A DNA stretch of 64,000 bases from Streptomyces luteolus (GTDB taxonomy: Bacteria; Actinomycetota; Actinomycetes; Streptomycetales; Streptomycetaceae): positions 28,044-92,043 of the forward strand of contig NZ_JASCIS010000031.1 of NCBI RefSeq assembly GCF_029968015.1, given 5' to 3'. The first letter of the stretch is position 1; each line of letters begins with the position of its first letter. The notes beneath the pieces were generated by a model. It did not search any database and was not told the origin of the DNA. It saw nothing but the letters and a program-made list of their open reading frames with translations. Shown here piece by piece: positions 1-7,842 of this stretch. The translations under genes and the position numbers were made by a program.

Positions 1-137
1 AACAGCAGGACCGCGGGGATCAGCATCAGGTAGTAGGTCCGCTCGGCCCCGCGCCGGCGGCGCCGCGGCCCGCCCGGGTCCGGCGGCGGGGTGGCGGCCC
101 GCTCGGGGCCTGGCCTGGTGATGGCCGGTGCGCTCAT
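1..137 (-). CDS. Sugar ABC transporter permease, N-terminal part only
   Basis: The visible 45 or so residues begin with a Pro/Arg-rich cytoplasmic tail and then enter a first membrane segment (TYYLMLIPAVLL), as in MalF/UgpA-type permeases of carbohydrate ABC transporters. The ATG is at 137 and the gene runs off the left edge. It lies 24 bp downstream of the solute-binding protein gene on the same strand, so it should be the next gene of the same operon. The rest of the importer (second permease) is expected outside the window. Substrate is inferred only from the neighbouring glucosidase. Confidence 0.75.
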   Translation of the reverse strand, partial: MSAPAITRPGPERAATPPPDPGGPRRRRRGAERTYYLMLIPAVLL

Positions 138-161
138 CGTCGGTTCCCTCCGGTCACCACG

Positions 162-1457
162 TCACAGGTTGCGCTGGGCGTAGCGCGCCCAGTCCTCGTC
201 GAGCCGGTTGAGGAATGCCTCGGCGCTGCCGCCGGTCACCAGCTTCTGCAGATAGTTGTCGTGCGGGATCGCGCCGGGCAGATAGGTGCCGGCGCCCTGG
301 AAGAAGCGGCCCGAGTCCAGATAGGGCTGCAGCCCCTCGACCCGCTCGTCGGCGACCGGTGGCGCGTTCTTCGTCGTCGACCAGCCGACGAACTCCGCGT
401 TGTACGCGTCCATCACGTGCTGCCGCATCAGATGCCGCAGGAACGCCCGCGCCCCCTCCGGCTGCCGGGAGGCGTCCGGCACCCACAGGGCCAGGTCGAG
501 ATTGACCCGGACCTTGACGTCCTTCGGGTCCTCCGTGGCCGGCATGGCGAACGTGCCGAGCCGCAGCTCCGGGTTGATCTTCTCGACCTCGCCGAGCGCC
601 CACGGCCCCTGCAGATACATCGCCGCTTGGCCGCGTGCGAACGCCACGTTCCCGTCGTAGTAACTCCGGCTCGCCGCGTCCCGGTTGGTGTACTTCCCGA
701 GGGCGACCATCTTCTCGGCGGCGTCCCGGAACTCCGCGCCGAACGACACCTCCGCCCCCGGACCGGCGTCCGCGCCCTGCTCCTTGAGCCGCGCGAAGAA
801 CCCGGTGACGTCGAGGGCGCTCCCCGTCACGTAGTCGAACAGGCCCTGCGAGATGGTCCAGGTATCCTTGTACGTCTGGACGATCGGGACGATGCCCCGC
901 GCCCGGAACGTCCGGCAGGCCCGCAGGAGTTCACTCCAGGTCGTCGGGACCGCGACGTCGGCCTGCTCGAAGAGCGCCTTGTTGTAGATGACGCCGGCGG
1001 CGGTCGCGGAGTACGGCAGCACGCTGGTCTCGGATCCGTACCGCGCGTACTGCCCGACGAGATCCTGGATCCGGTCGTCGATCCGTGACGCCTCCGGAAG
1101 CTTCCCCAGGTCCGAAAGGGCGCCCCGGGCAAGGAAGTTGGACGTCTCCAGGTTGTAGTTGTAACACCCCAGGTCGGGCGGCGTGCCCCGGACGAACTGC
1201 GGGACGAGCGGAGCGGGCGTCGAGTCGTGGACGACGAAGAACTCGGACTGCGCGGCGTTGAACCGGTCGACCAGACGGCGGAAGTACGGCACGGCCTCGG
1301 GCTTGTTCTGCAGGAACCGCACCCGCGTCCGCCCCTCGGCCGAGGACACGTACCCGGAGAGCACCGCACCGCCCGCGGCCGCGCCCGCGAGGGCTCCGCC
1401 GATCCGCAGGACCGTACGGCGGGACGGCCGGTGCCGCGACATCGTCGATGAACGCAT
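162..1457 (-). CDS. Extracellular sugar-binding protein of an ABC importer, Tat-type signal
   Basis: A 431-aa family 1 solute-binding protein that should capture an oligosaccharide outside the membrane for the permease encoded downstream. The N-terminus carries a twin-arginine motif (SRRTVLRIGG) followed by a hydrophobic Ala/Gly stretch. Actinobacterial relatives are usually lipoproteins, but where a lipobox cysteine is expected the sequence reads LSGY (TAC codon near 1350-1352), so lipid anchoring looks lost. The family-like body follows (YNKALFEQADVAVPTTWSEL, GQAAMYLQGPW). An internal ATG five codons in is an alternative start. It follows the GH13 gene by 12 bp and is surely cotranscribed with it. 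Confidence 0.85.
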   Translation of the reverse strand: MRSSTMSRHRPSRRTVLRIGGALAGAAAGGAVLSGYVSSAEGRTRVRFLQNKPEAVPYFRRLVDRFNAAQSEFFVVHDSTPAPLVPQFVRGTPPDLGCYNYNLETSNFLARGALSDLGKLPEASRIDDRIQDLVGQYARYGSETSVLPYSATAAGVIYNKALFEQADVAVPTTWSELLRACRTFRARGIVPIVQTYKDTWTISQGLFDYVTGSALDVTGFFARLKEQGADAGPGAEVSFGAEFRDAAEKMVALGKYTNRDAASRSYYDGNVAFARGQAAMYLQGPWALGEVEKINPELRLGTFAMPATEDPKDVKVRVNLDLALWVPDASRQPEGARAFLRHLMRQHVMDAYNAEFVGWSTTKNAPPVADERVEGLQPYLDSGRFFQGAGTYLPGAIPHDNYLQKLVTGGSAEAFLNRLDEDWARYAQRNL

Positions 1458-1469
1458 GAGCCGGTCCCC

Positions 1470-3200
1470 TCAGTCCGCGAGACCTGGACGGGAATCGCCC
1501 GCCGCGTCCGGCTCCAGCCACACGGTCGTGTCCGGCGGGAGCAGCGGCCCGTCGAGCGGCGCGCTGGCGAGGACGACCCGCCCGGACGGCAACGCCACCG
1601 GCGCCGTACCGAAGTTGGTCACGCAGGCCCAGCCGCCCGGACGCCGGAAGTGCACCATCTCGGGCTCGTCGTCCACCCAGGTCAGCGACTCGTCGGTCTG
1701 CAGCCGCCGCCGCTCGGCCAGGGCCCGCCGGTAGAACGTCAGCGTCGAGCCCGGATCGCCCTGCTGCGCCTCGACGGAGTGCCCGGCGAACGCCTCGGGC
1801 TGCGGCAGATGCGCGTCCCCGGGCCCGAATCCGTACGACGGTCCGGACTCGGCCCACGGCAACGGCACCCGGCAGCCGTCCCGGCCCCGTTCGGCGCCCC
1901 GGGACCGCAGCCACGTCGGGTCCTGCAGCGCCTCCTCGGGCAGGTCGGCCACCTCGAACAGGCCCAGCTCCTCGCCCTGGTAGAGATAGGTCGAGCCGGG
2001 CAGCGCGAGCGCGAGCAGCGTCACGGCCCGGGCCCGGCGCAGGCCCCGCGCGAGGTCGGGCAGCGGGTCCTTGCCGCCGCCGAGCAGCCACGCGGGCAGG
2101 TCGGTGCCGTTCGGCAGGGCGTAGCGGGTGGCGTGCCGTACGACGTCGTGGTTGGAGAACACCCACGTGGACGAGGAGCCGGAGGCCGCGGCCAGGGTGA
2201 GGTTCTCGGCGATGATCCGGCGGAAGTCCTCCGGCTCCCAGCCGGCGCGCAGCAGATCGAAGTTGAAGGCCTGGCCGAGTCCCTCGGGGGAGGCGTAGCG
2301 GGCCCGTCGGTGCGCGGGCACCCAGGCCTCGGCGACGGCGGTGCGCGGCGGGTCGTACGCGTCGAAGACGGCGCGCCACTCGCGGTAGATCTCGTGCACC
2401 CCGTCCCGGTCCTGGAGCCGGTGCGTGCCGTCGGCCTGCCCGGCGGCGTCCAGCTGTGCCTGGTCGGGCAGCGGCTCGGAGAGGTCCTTCACGAGCATGT
2501 GCGCCACGTCGATGCGGAACCCGTCCACGCCCCGGTCGGCCCAGAACCGCAGCGTGCGGACGAAGTCGGCCCGCACGTCCGGGTGTTCCCAGTTGAGGTC
2601 GGGCTGCTCGGGCGCGAAGTTGTGCAGATACCACTCGCCGTCGCCCACGTGCTCCCAGGCCGGACCGCCGAACGTCGCCGTCCAGTCCGTCGGCGCCTCC
2701 TCGCCGTCCGGGCCGGTGCCGCGCCGGAACACATAGCGGTCACGGGCGGGCGAGCCGGGCCCCGCGGCCAGGGCTTCGCGGAACCAGGCGTGCCGGTCGG
2801 AGGTGTGGTTGGGGACGATGTCGACGACGATGCGGATGCCGGCGGCGTGCAGGGCGGCGACGAGGGTGTCGAACTGGTCGAGCGTGCCGATGCGGGGGTC
2901 GACGTCGCGGTGGTCGTCCACGTCGTAGCCGCCGTCGGCGAGCGCCGAGGGGTAGAAGGGGCTGAGCCACACCGCGTCCACGCCCAGCTCGCGCAGATGC
3001 CCGACGCGCGAGGTGATGCCGGGCAGGTCGCCGATGCCGTCGCCGTCGGAGTCGGCGAAGCTGCGCGGATAGATCTGGTAGACGACCGCCTGCCGCCACC
3101 AGGCCTCGGTCTCGTTCCCCGGGGTTCCGGTCACCTCGTACGCCGGTGCGCCGGACGCGTCCTGGCGCGTTTCGAGGGTCTCCACAGCCGTGTCCACCAT
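1470..3200 (-). CDS. GH13 alpha-glucosidase (oligo-1,6-glucosidase / maltase type)
   Basis: A 576-aa cytoplasmic glycoside hydrolase that cleaves alpha-glucosides to glucose with retention. The (beta/alpha)8 barrel motifs are in order: VVDIVPNHTS near residue 125, GFRIDVAH with nucleophile Asp231, AVAEAW with acid/base Glu291, and SNHD with Asp352. There is no signal peptide, which fits intracellular hydrolysis of sugars imported by the adjacent ABC system. The ATG has an AAAGGA ribosome site seven bases upstream. It is the first gene of the leftward operon, divergent from a ROK regulator, with a perfect inverted repeat in the shared promoter region that probably mediates substrate control. 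The exact linkage preference cannot be read from sequence. Confidence 0.9.
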   Translation of the reverse strand: MVDTAVETLETRQDASGAPAYEVTGTPGNETEAWWRQAVVYQIYPRSFADSDGDGIGDLPGITSRVGHLRELGVDAVWLSPFYPSALADGGYDVDDHRDVDPRIGTLDQFDTLVAALHAAGIRIVVDIVPNHTSDRHAWFREALAAGPGSPARDRYVFRRGTGPDGEEAPTDWTATFGGPAWEHVGDGEWYLHNFAPEQPDLNWEHPDVRADFVRTLRFWADRGVDGFRIDVAHMLVKDLSEPLPDQAQLDAAGQADGTHRLQDRDGVHEIYREWRAVFDAYDPPRTAVAEAWVPAHRRARYASPEGLGQAFNFDLLRAGWEPEDFRRIIAENLTLAAASGSSSTWVFSNHDVVRHATRYALPNGTDLPAWLLGGGKDPLPDLARGLRRARAVTLLALALPGSTYLYQGEELGLFEVADLPEEALQDPTWLRSRGAERGRDGCRVPLPWAESGPSYGFGPGDAHLPQPEAFAGHSVEAQQGDPGSTLTFYRRALAERRRLQTDESLTWVDDEPEMVHFRRPGGWACVTNFGTAPVALPSGRVVLASAPLDGPLLPPDTTVWLEPDAAGDSRPGLAD

Positions 3201-3223
3201 GGGCGGGTCCTTTCGCCGGGTAT

Positions 3224-3244
3224 TAAATCTAGGAACTAGATTTA
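3224..3244. promoter_or_regulatory. Probable ROK-regulator operator
   Basis: A perfect 9-bp inverted repeat (TAAATCTAG, 3-nt spacer GAA, CTAGATTTA) in an AT-rich island of otherwise GC-rich DNA. It lies 24 bp upstream of the GH13 start codon and 45 bp upstream of the ROK start. Position and symmetry suit a dimeric repressor controlling both divergent transcripts. The link to the adjacent ROK protein is inferred. Confidence 0.7.
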
Positions 3245-3289
3245 TTAACTCGCTGTAAGCTAGGCGGGCATTCAGAGGGGGTCAAGAGG

Positions 3290-4537
3290 TTGGTCGAGAG
3301 AACATCGTCGGCGTCGACGCGGCAGATCCGGGAGGCGAACCTCCGCGCGGTCCTGCACCGCATGTGGGACTCCGAACCCGTCACCGGCACGGACCTGATC
3401 GACTCCACCGGGCTCACCCGCGCCACCGTCCACGGCGTGTGCGAGGACCTCACCCGGCGGGGCTGGATCCACGAGGTCGAGAACCAGCGCGAGCATGGGG
3501 GCTACCGCATGGGCCGCCCCGCCCGGCGGTACGCGTTCCAGCCCCTGGCGGGCGTCGTCGTCGGCGTCGACTGCGGCCAGCACCGCGCCCGCGCCACCGT
3601 CACCGACCTGCGCGGCCGTACGCTCGCCCGGCACGGCAGCTCCTTCTCCGGCCCGGAACACACCCCCGAGGAGCGGCTCGACGTCCTGAGCCGCACGATC
3701 CTCGCGGCCCTCACGGCGGCGTCCGTACCGCCCGAGCGGGTGCTCGTGGTCGTGACCGGCGTCCCGGCGCCCGTCGACGCCGGGGGCCGCACGGCGGGGT
3801 CGGTCAACCCCTTCTGGGAGCAGATGAACCCCGACATCGCCGGGCACCTGTCCCGCGAGCACGGCTGGCGGGCCATCGTCGACAACGACGCCAACCTCGC
3901 GGCGGAGGCGGAGCGTTGGCAGGGCGCGGGGCGCGGCCTGGACAATTTCGTCACGCTGCTCACCGGCGAACGCATCGGCGCGGGCATCGTGGACGACGGC
4001 AACCTGCTGCGGGGCGCGCGCGGCGGCGCCGGTGAGATGCGCTTCCTCGACCTGATCGAGGGCGTCGGCTCCGCGCACGGCATCGCCAGACTGGCCCGCG
4101 ACTGGTCCCAGCAAGCCGTGCGCACGGACGCCCACCCCGAGTCCCCGCTACGGGACCTGGCGCCCGAGGGTATCGACGCCGAAGCGGTCTTCACGGCGGC
4201 CGAGGCCGACGACCCGCTCGCGGTGGACGTGGTCGAACGCATCGGCGCCCGCTTCGCCCGCATCGTCGGCGCCCTGGCCGGGCTCCTCGACACCGAGCGC
4301 ATCGTCCTCGCGGGCGCCCCCGCCCGCTCCTGCGCCCCGATCCGCCGCGTCATCGAGCGCGACCTGCCGCAGTACGTGCACCCGCCCCTCCCCGAGATCG
4401 TCATCTCGGACTTCGGCGACGAGATCGTCTCCGTGGGCGCGGTGTGGCGCGCCCTCGACCATGTGCGCGAACACGTGGTGGAGATCGATTTGGTGACGGG
4501 GCGCCAGGGAGCCGGGGTCGAGGCGGAGGTCGGCTGA
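3290..4537 (+). CDS. ROK-family transcriptional regulator
   Basis: A 415-aa DNA-binding repressor with a winged helix-turn-helix over roughly residues 15-63 (ending DLTRRGWIHEVE) and an actin-like ROK sugar-sensing domain starting at VVGVDCGQHRARA. A second phosphate-loop region appears as LLTGERIGAGIV. The usual ROK zinc signature (Cys-x-Cys-Gly-x5-Cys after GGAGE) is absent: the sequence continues GGAGEMRFLDLIEGVGSAHG. It starts with TTG, and a GAGGGGG stretch lies upstream. Divergent from the alpha-glucosidase operon, it probably represses that operon and itself through the shared palindrome and is released by a sugar ligand. Confidence 0.88.
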   Translation: MVERTSSASTRQIREANLRAVLHRMWDSEPVTGTDLIDSTGLTRATVHGVCEDLTRRGWIHEVENQREHGGYRMGRPARRYAFQPLAGVVVGVDCGQHRARATVTDLRGRTLARHGSSFSGPEHTPEERLDVLSRTILAALTAASVPPERVLVVVTGVPAPVDAGGRTAGSVNPFWEQMNPDIAGHLSREHGWRAIVDNDANLAAEAERWQGAGRGLDNFVTLLTGERIGAGIVDDGNLLRGARGGAGEMRFLDLIEGVGSAHGIARLARDWSQQAVRTDAHPESPLRDLAPEGIDAEAVFTAAEADDPLAVDVVERIGARFARIVGALAGLLDTERIVLAGAPARSCAPIRRVIERDLPQYVHPPLPEIVISDFGDEIVSVGAVWRALDHVREHVVEIDLVTGRQGAGVEAEVG

Positions 4538-4617
4538 GGGATCGGCGGTGGAGGTCGGCTGGGGCGTCGGCGGTGAGGGATCGGCGGTGAGGTCGGCTGG
4601 GGCGTCGGCGGGTGAGG
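4525..4617. repeat. Degenerate tandem repeat
   Basis: Alternating units of the type GAGGTCGGCTGGGGCGTCGG and GAGGGATCGGCGGT are repeated about three times from the last codons of the ROK gene into the intergenic region. They look like slipped-strand expansion. No function is apparent. Confidence 0.7.
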
Positions 4618-4656
4618 TGACGTTCAGGGGCCCTCTTGTGGCCGAGGGTCCGGACT

Positions 4657-4681
4657 GGTTTGATCGATGATCGATCAAACC
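4657..4681. promoter_or_regulatory. Perfect 11-bp inverted repeat upstream of SDR gene (operator)
   Basis: Arms GGTTTGATCGA and TCGATCAAACC are separated by 3 nt (TGA), with the right arm directly against the AGGTC ribosome-site region of the SDR gene at 4695. A 25-bp perfect dyad here would block transcription when bound, so it reads as an operator, probably of a TetR/LacI/MarR-size dimer. No regulator gene is adjacent except the ROK gene, whose own site has a different sequence. Confidence 0.65.
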
Positions 4682-4694
4682 TGGAGGTCTCGCC

Positions 4695-5447
4695 GTGCAG
4701 CAGCCAGCCGAACAGCCGACCCGGCAGCCGGTCACCGTCGTCACCGGCGGCAGCCGGGGCATCGGAGCCGCGATCTGCGTGCGCCTGGCAACCGAAGGCC
4801 ATGACGTCGTCATCGGCTACCGCTCCGACACCTCGGCCGCCAAGGAGGTCGCCGAGGCCGTCACCGCCCAGGGCCGCCGCTGCCTGACCGTACGCGTCGA
4901 CACCGCCGACGAGGCCGACGTCGACCACCTCTTCGCCGCCGCCCGGCAACTCGGTCCGGTCACCGGACTGGTCAACAACGCGGGCGTCAGCGGACCCAAC
5001 GGCCCCCTCGTCGAGGCCGACGCGGAGGGCATGCGCCATGCCCTGGACGTCAACGTCCTCGGCTACCTCCTCTGCGCCCGCCGCGCCGTACGCGACATGG
5101 CACCCCGGGGGAGCGGCGCCATCGTCAACATCTCCTCGGCCGCCGCGACGCTCGGCGGGCCCGGCCAGTACGTGCACTACGCCGCGGCCAAGGCGGCCGT
5201 CGACGCGATGACCGTGGGCCTCGCCAAGGAGGTCGCGCAGGACGGCATCCGGGTCAACTGCGTTGCGCCGGGCACGGTGTGGACCGACTTCCACGAGGAT
5301 CCGCAGCGCCCCGCCAAGGTGGCCACGACCATCCCGATGGGCCGCGCCGGCCGCCCCGACGAGATCACCGGCGCCGTCTCCTGGCTCCTCTCCGACGACG
5401 CCTCGTACGCGACCGGAGCCGTGGTGCGCGTGGCGGGCGGACTCTGA
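4695..5447 (+). CDS. SDR-family oxidoreductase (FabG-like 3-oxoacyl reductase type)
   Basis: A 250-aa classical short-chain dehydrogenase: NAD(P)-binding TGGSRGIG at residues 17-24, NNAG near 94-97, and a catalytic set of Ser147/148, Tyr162 and Lys166 (YAAAK). It should interconvert a carbonyl and an alcohol with NAD(P)H. The FabG-like name reflects family resemblance only, since housekeeping fabG is normally beside acyl carrier protein genes. A GTG start follows GGAGG by 7 nt. It stands alone behind a 25-bp palindrome, so it is likely induced by a specific compound, perhaps its substrate. Confidence 0.85.
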   Translation: MQQPAEQPTRQPVTVVTGGSRGIGAAICVRLATEGHDVVIGYRSDTSAAKEVAEAVTAQGRRCLTVRVDTADEADVDHLFAAARQLGPVTGLVNNAGVSGPNGPLVEADAEGMRHALDVNVLGYLLCARRAVRDMAPRGSGAIVNISSAAATLGGPGQYVHYAAAKAAVDAMTVGLAKEVAQDGIRVNCVAPGTVWTDFHEDPQRPAKVATTIPMGRAGRPDEITGAVSWLLSDDASYATGAVVRVAGGL

Positions 5448-5448
5448 C

Positions 5449-5516
5449 GGCCCGAGCCAGGCCCGAGTCCCGCCAGGCCCGAGTCTCACCAGGCCCGGGT
5501 CTCACCAGGCCCGGGT
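5449..5516. repeat. 17-bp tandem repeat at gene 3' ends
   Basis: Four to five copies of a unit close to AGGCCCGAGTCTCACC run between the SDR stop codon and the last codons of the convergent flavin-binding protein gene. The last copies encode its C-terminal residues, so repeat growth has touched the coding end. Confidence 0.75.
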
Positions 5517-6203
5517 GTTGCTCCGCGCCACGACTTGTGGGGGCGGCTGCACGCCGGACGGCAGCAGAGGGTCGGGCTCCGGTTCGCCCCAGTGGCTGTG
5601 CAGCGGCAGGACACCGGCCCAGATGCCGAGGGCCGCGTCCGGGCTGTCACCGTCGTCCGGCCCGCCCGTGCGGATCTTCACCGAGGCCTCGTCCAGGCTC
5701 AGGGCGAGCAGCGCGGTGGCGGCCGGCTCCTTGCGGTTCGGGCGGCGCGCGTACTCCCACTGGCCGGGCGTCGCGTGCTCGGTCAGCAGGCGCAGCCCGG
5801 CCGACTTCTCGTCCGGGTCCGTGACCGGGCGGGGTACGCCGTAGACCATCGCGCAGCGGTAGTTCACCCCGTGCTCGAACACGGATCGGGCCAGGACCAG
5901 GCCGTCCACGTGCGTGACGGTGACGCACACCATGGCCTCCGGCGCGGCGACCAGGCTGCGGCTCGCGACCGAACCGTGGAAGTAGAGGTGCCGGCCGTCG
6001 CTGCCGTACACGGTGGGCACGACCATCGGGACCCCGTCGAGGACGACACCGAGATGGCAGACGAACCCCGCGTCGAGGATCGCGTTCAGCTCCGCGCGGT
6101 CGAGACTTCCCTGCTCCCGCAGGCGCCGATGCCGGGTCCGGTCCGTTCGCGGGAGCTCGGCCGGGAGTGCTGCGGGGAGCTGGTGTTCTGCCATGACATC
6201 CAT
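5502..6203 (-). CDS. Pyridoxamine 5'-phosphate oxidase-like flavin-binding protein
   Basis: A 233-aa protein of the split-barrel FMN-binding superfamily. Visible features are an N-terminal helix (HRRLREQGSLDRAELNAILD), then the barrel strands FVCHLGVVLDGVPMVVPT and LYFHGSVASRSL, then VCVTVTHVDGLVLARS and the conserved YRCAMVYG. Members use FMN or F420 in poorly defined redox roles, so a PNP oxidase function in B6 synthesis is not implied. The start region offers two in-frame ATGs (6203 and 6194) without a strong ribosome site. An upstream 12-bp palindrome may be regulatory. It is convergent with the SDR gene. Confidence 0.8.
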   Translation of the reverse strand: MDVMAEHQLPAALPAELPRTDRTRHRRLREQGSLDRAELNAILDAGFVCHLGVVLDGVPMVVPTVYGSDGRHLYFHGSVASRSLVAAPEAMVCVTVTHVDGLVLARSVFEHGVNYRCAMVYGVPRPVTDPDEKSAGLRLLTEHATPGQWEYARRPNRKEPAATALLALSLDEASVKIRTGGPDDGDSPDAALGIWAGVLPLHSHWGEPEPDPLLPSGVQPPPQVVARSNTRAW

Positions 6204-6228
6204 CCGAAGTCGTAAGAGGAACCTCTCG

Positions 6229-6240
6229 CGTCTGCAGACG
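6229..6240. promoter_or_regulatory. 12-bp perfect palindrome upstream of flavin-binding protein gene
   Basis: CGTCTGCAGACG lies 26 bp upstream of the ATG at 6203, next to a second small dyad (AGAGG-AA-CCTCT, 6216-6227). Both sit in the 111-bp gap between two leftward genes, where a promoter for the downstream gene is expected. A binding role is inferred. Confidence 0.35.
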
Positions 6241-6314
6241 ATATCCGCCGTACACGTGCTTGAGTACTTCGAAATTCGTTGTCTACGTCCAGCCTTGAAG
6301 CGGAAATCGACAGG

Positions 6315-7709
6315 TCAGCGTCGTACGGCCGTCACCGCCACCCGCGCCCCCGGCACCGCCCACACCCAGGCCCTGCCCCCGCGCTGGACCACGACGGCCC
6401 CGCCCCGGGCCGTGACGCGCCAGTCGTCGGAGGGGAGGGACAGTTCGGTGAGGTGGGAGCGCCGTGCCGCGTCGTACGTCAGCCGATACGTGCCCGTCGC
6501 GGGGTCGTACGAGGAGGACCTGACGGTGCCCGCGACGGCCTCCGCGTACGGCTCCGCCGTGAGTTCCTTGTTCGTACGGAAGGCGCCGGACTCGTCCACG
6601 GCGCAGTACCCGCCGCCGTAGCACCACACATAGCCCGCCCAGCCGGAGCTGTAGCGGCCGAGGGAGGACATGGCGTCGCGGTAGAAGCGGTCCATGTTCG
6701 GCAGGGAGTTGTTGAGCGGGCCCCATTCGCCCACGACCACCGGGACCCCGTACTGCTTCGGGTACCGCGTGACGGCCCGCTCGTACGCCTCGATCCAGCC
6801 CGCCGACGGGTCGTAGTCGGCGCCGCCCTCCATCGCGGTGTTGTAGAAGTGCGGCGCGTACACCACCTTCTCGTCGTCGATGCGGCCGAGTCCGGTCGGG
6901 ACGCCCTCGCCGACGATCGGGGTCGGCTCGACGAAGACCCAGTTGTCGTCGTCCACCGAACGGATCGCGTCGGCGAGGCGGTTGTACATCGGGGTGAGGT
7001 GCTCGCGTTCGATACGCCGGGCGGCGTCGGGGAGTTGCTCGCCGGGGCGGAGCTCTCCCATCGGCTCGTTGATCAGGTCGTAGCCGAACACGGCCGGGTG
7101 GTCGGCGAAGCGGGTCGCGAGCACCCGCCACATCCGGGCCTGGGCGCGCCGCAGGTCCTCGTCCTCGTAGAGATGCGTGAACGCGCGCTGCACGGCCGGC
7201 TGGAAGTACTCCGAGAACCAGTCCTCCGGGTTGGGCTCGAAGGGCAGGCCGTCCGTTCTGGTGGCCCATTCGGGCATGCCGCGGTGCCCGAAGGCGGGCC
7301 CGAACACGTCCTGGTGCGCGTCGAGGAGGACGCGTACGTCGTGCCGCTCCGCCCAGTCCAGGATCCGCTCGATCTTTTGCAGGTAGGAGCGGCTGTAGTG
7401 GCCCCGGCGGGGTTCGAGGTCGTCCCAGAACACCAGCAGACGGGCGAAGTTGAAGCCCTTGGCCCGCATGTCGCGGAAGTGCTTCTCCTCGATCGCGGAG
7501 AGGGCCGCGTCGCCCCGGTTCGCCTTGTCCTCGACGTTCCAGCCGCGCAGCGTGAGCGTACGGCCGCGCTCGTCGGTGAGCGCGGGGATCGTGGAACGCG
7601 GACTCGCGGAACGCGCGGCGGCGTCGTCGGCGTGGGCGGCCGGGACGGGGAGGAGAAGGACGGCTGTCAGCGCGGCGGCCAGGGAGGCGACGAGGGTTCT
7701 GCGCAGCAA
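6315..7709 (-). CDS. Secreted GH5 hydrolase, endoglycoceramidase-like
   Basis: A 464-aa exported glycoside hydrolase with an N-terminal signal peptide ending near PVPAAHA. The GH5 barrel shows LLDAHQDVFGPAF, acid/base Glu215 in DLINEP and nucleophile Glu328 in VVVGEWG. The DAHQDVF and DLINEP pattern and overall length match bacterial endoglycosylceramidases, which release the intact glycan from glycosphingolipids, more than cellulases. Simpler GH5 activity on beta-glucans remains possible. A beta-rich C-terminal domain (about residues 390-464) is typical of this group. It is a single gene with no obvious operon partners. Acting on eukaryotic membrane glycolipids would suit a soil or host-associated scavenger. 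Confidence 0.78.
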   Translation of the reverse strand: MLRRTLVASLAAALTAVLLLPVPAAHADDAAARSASPRSTIPALTDERGRTLTLRGWNVEDKANRGDAALSAIEEKHFRDMRAKGFNFARLLVFWDDLEPRRGHYSRSYLQKIERILDWAERHDVRVLLDAHQDVFGPAFGHRGMPEWATRTDGLPFEPNPEDWFSEYFQPAVQRAFTHLYEDEDLRRAQARMWRVLATRFADHPAVFGYDLINEPMGELRPGEQLPDAARRIEREHLTPMYNRLADAIRSVDDDNWVFVEPTPIVGEGVPTGLGRIDDEKVVYAPHFYNTAMEGGADYDPSAGWIEAYERAVTRYPKQYGVPVVVGEWGPLNNSLPNMDRFYRDAMSSLGRYSSGWAGYVWCYGGGYCAVDESGAFRTNKELTAEPYAEAVAGTVRSSSYDPATGTYRLTYDAARRSHLTELSLPSDDWRVTARGGAVVVQRGGRAWVWAVPGARVAVTAVRR

Positions 7710-7842
7710 GCGGGGCTCCAGGTGGTCAAGTTGCCCAGAGGGAACGGGAGTTGGTCACCCGTGGTTCTACTCGTTGGTACGGAAGATGGGAATGGGCGGG
7801 GCGCGGCAACCCGGCGGGCGTACGGGCGGGGGACCGGCGCTG

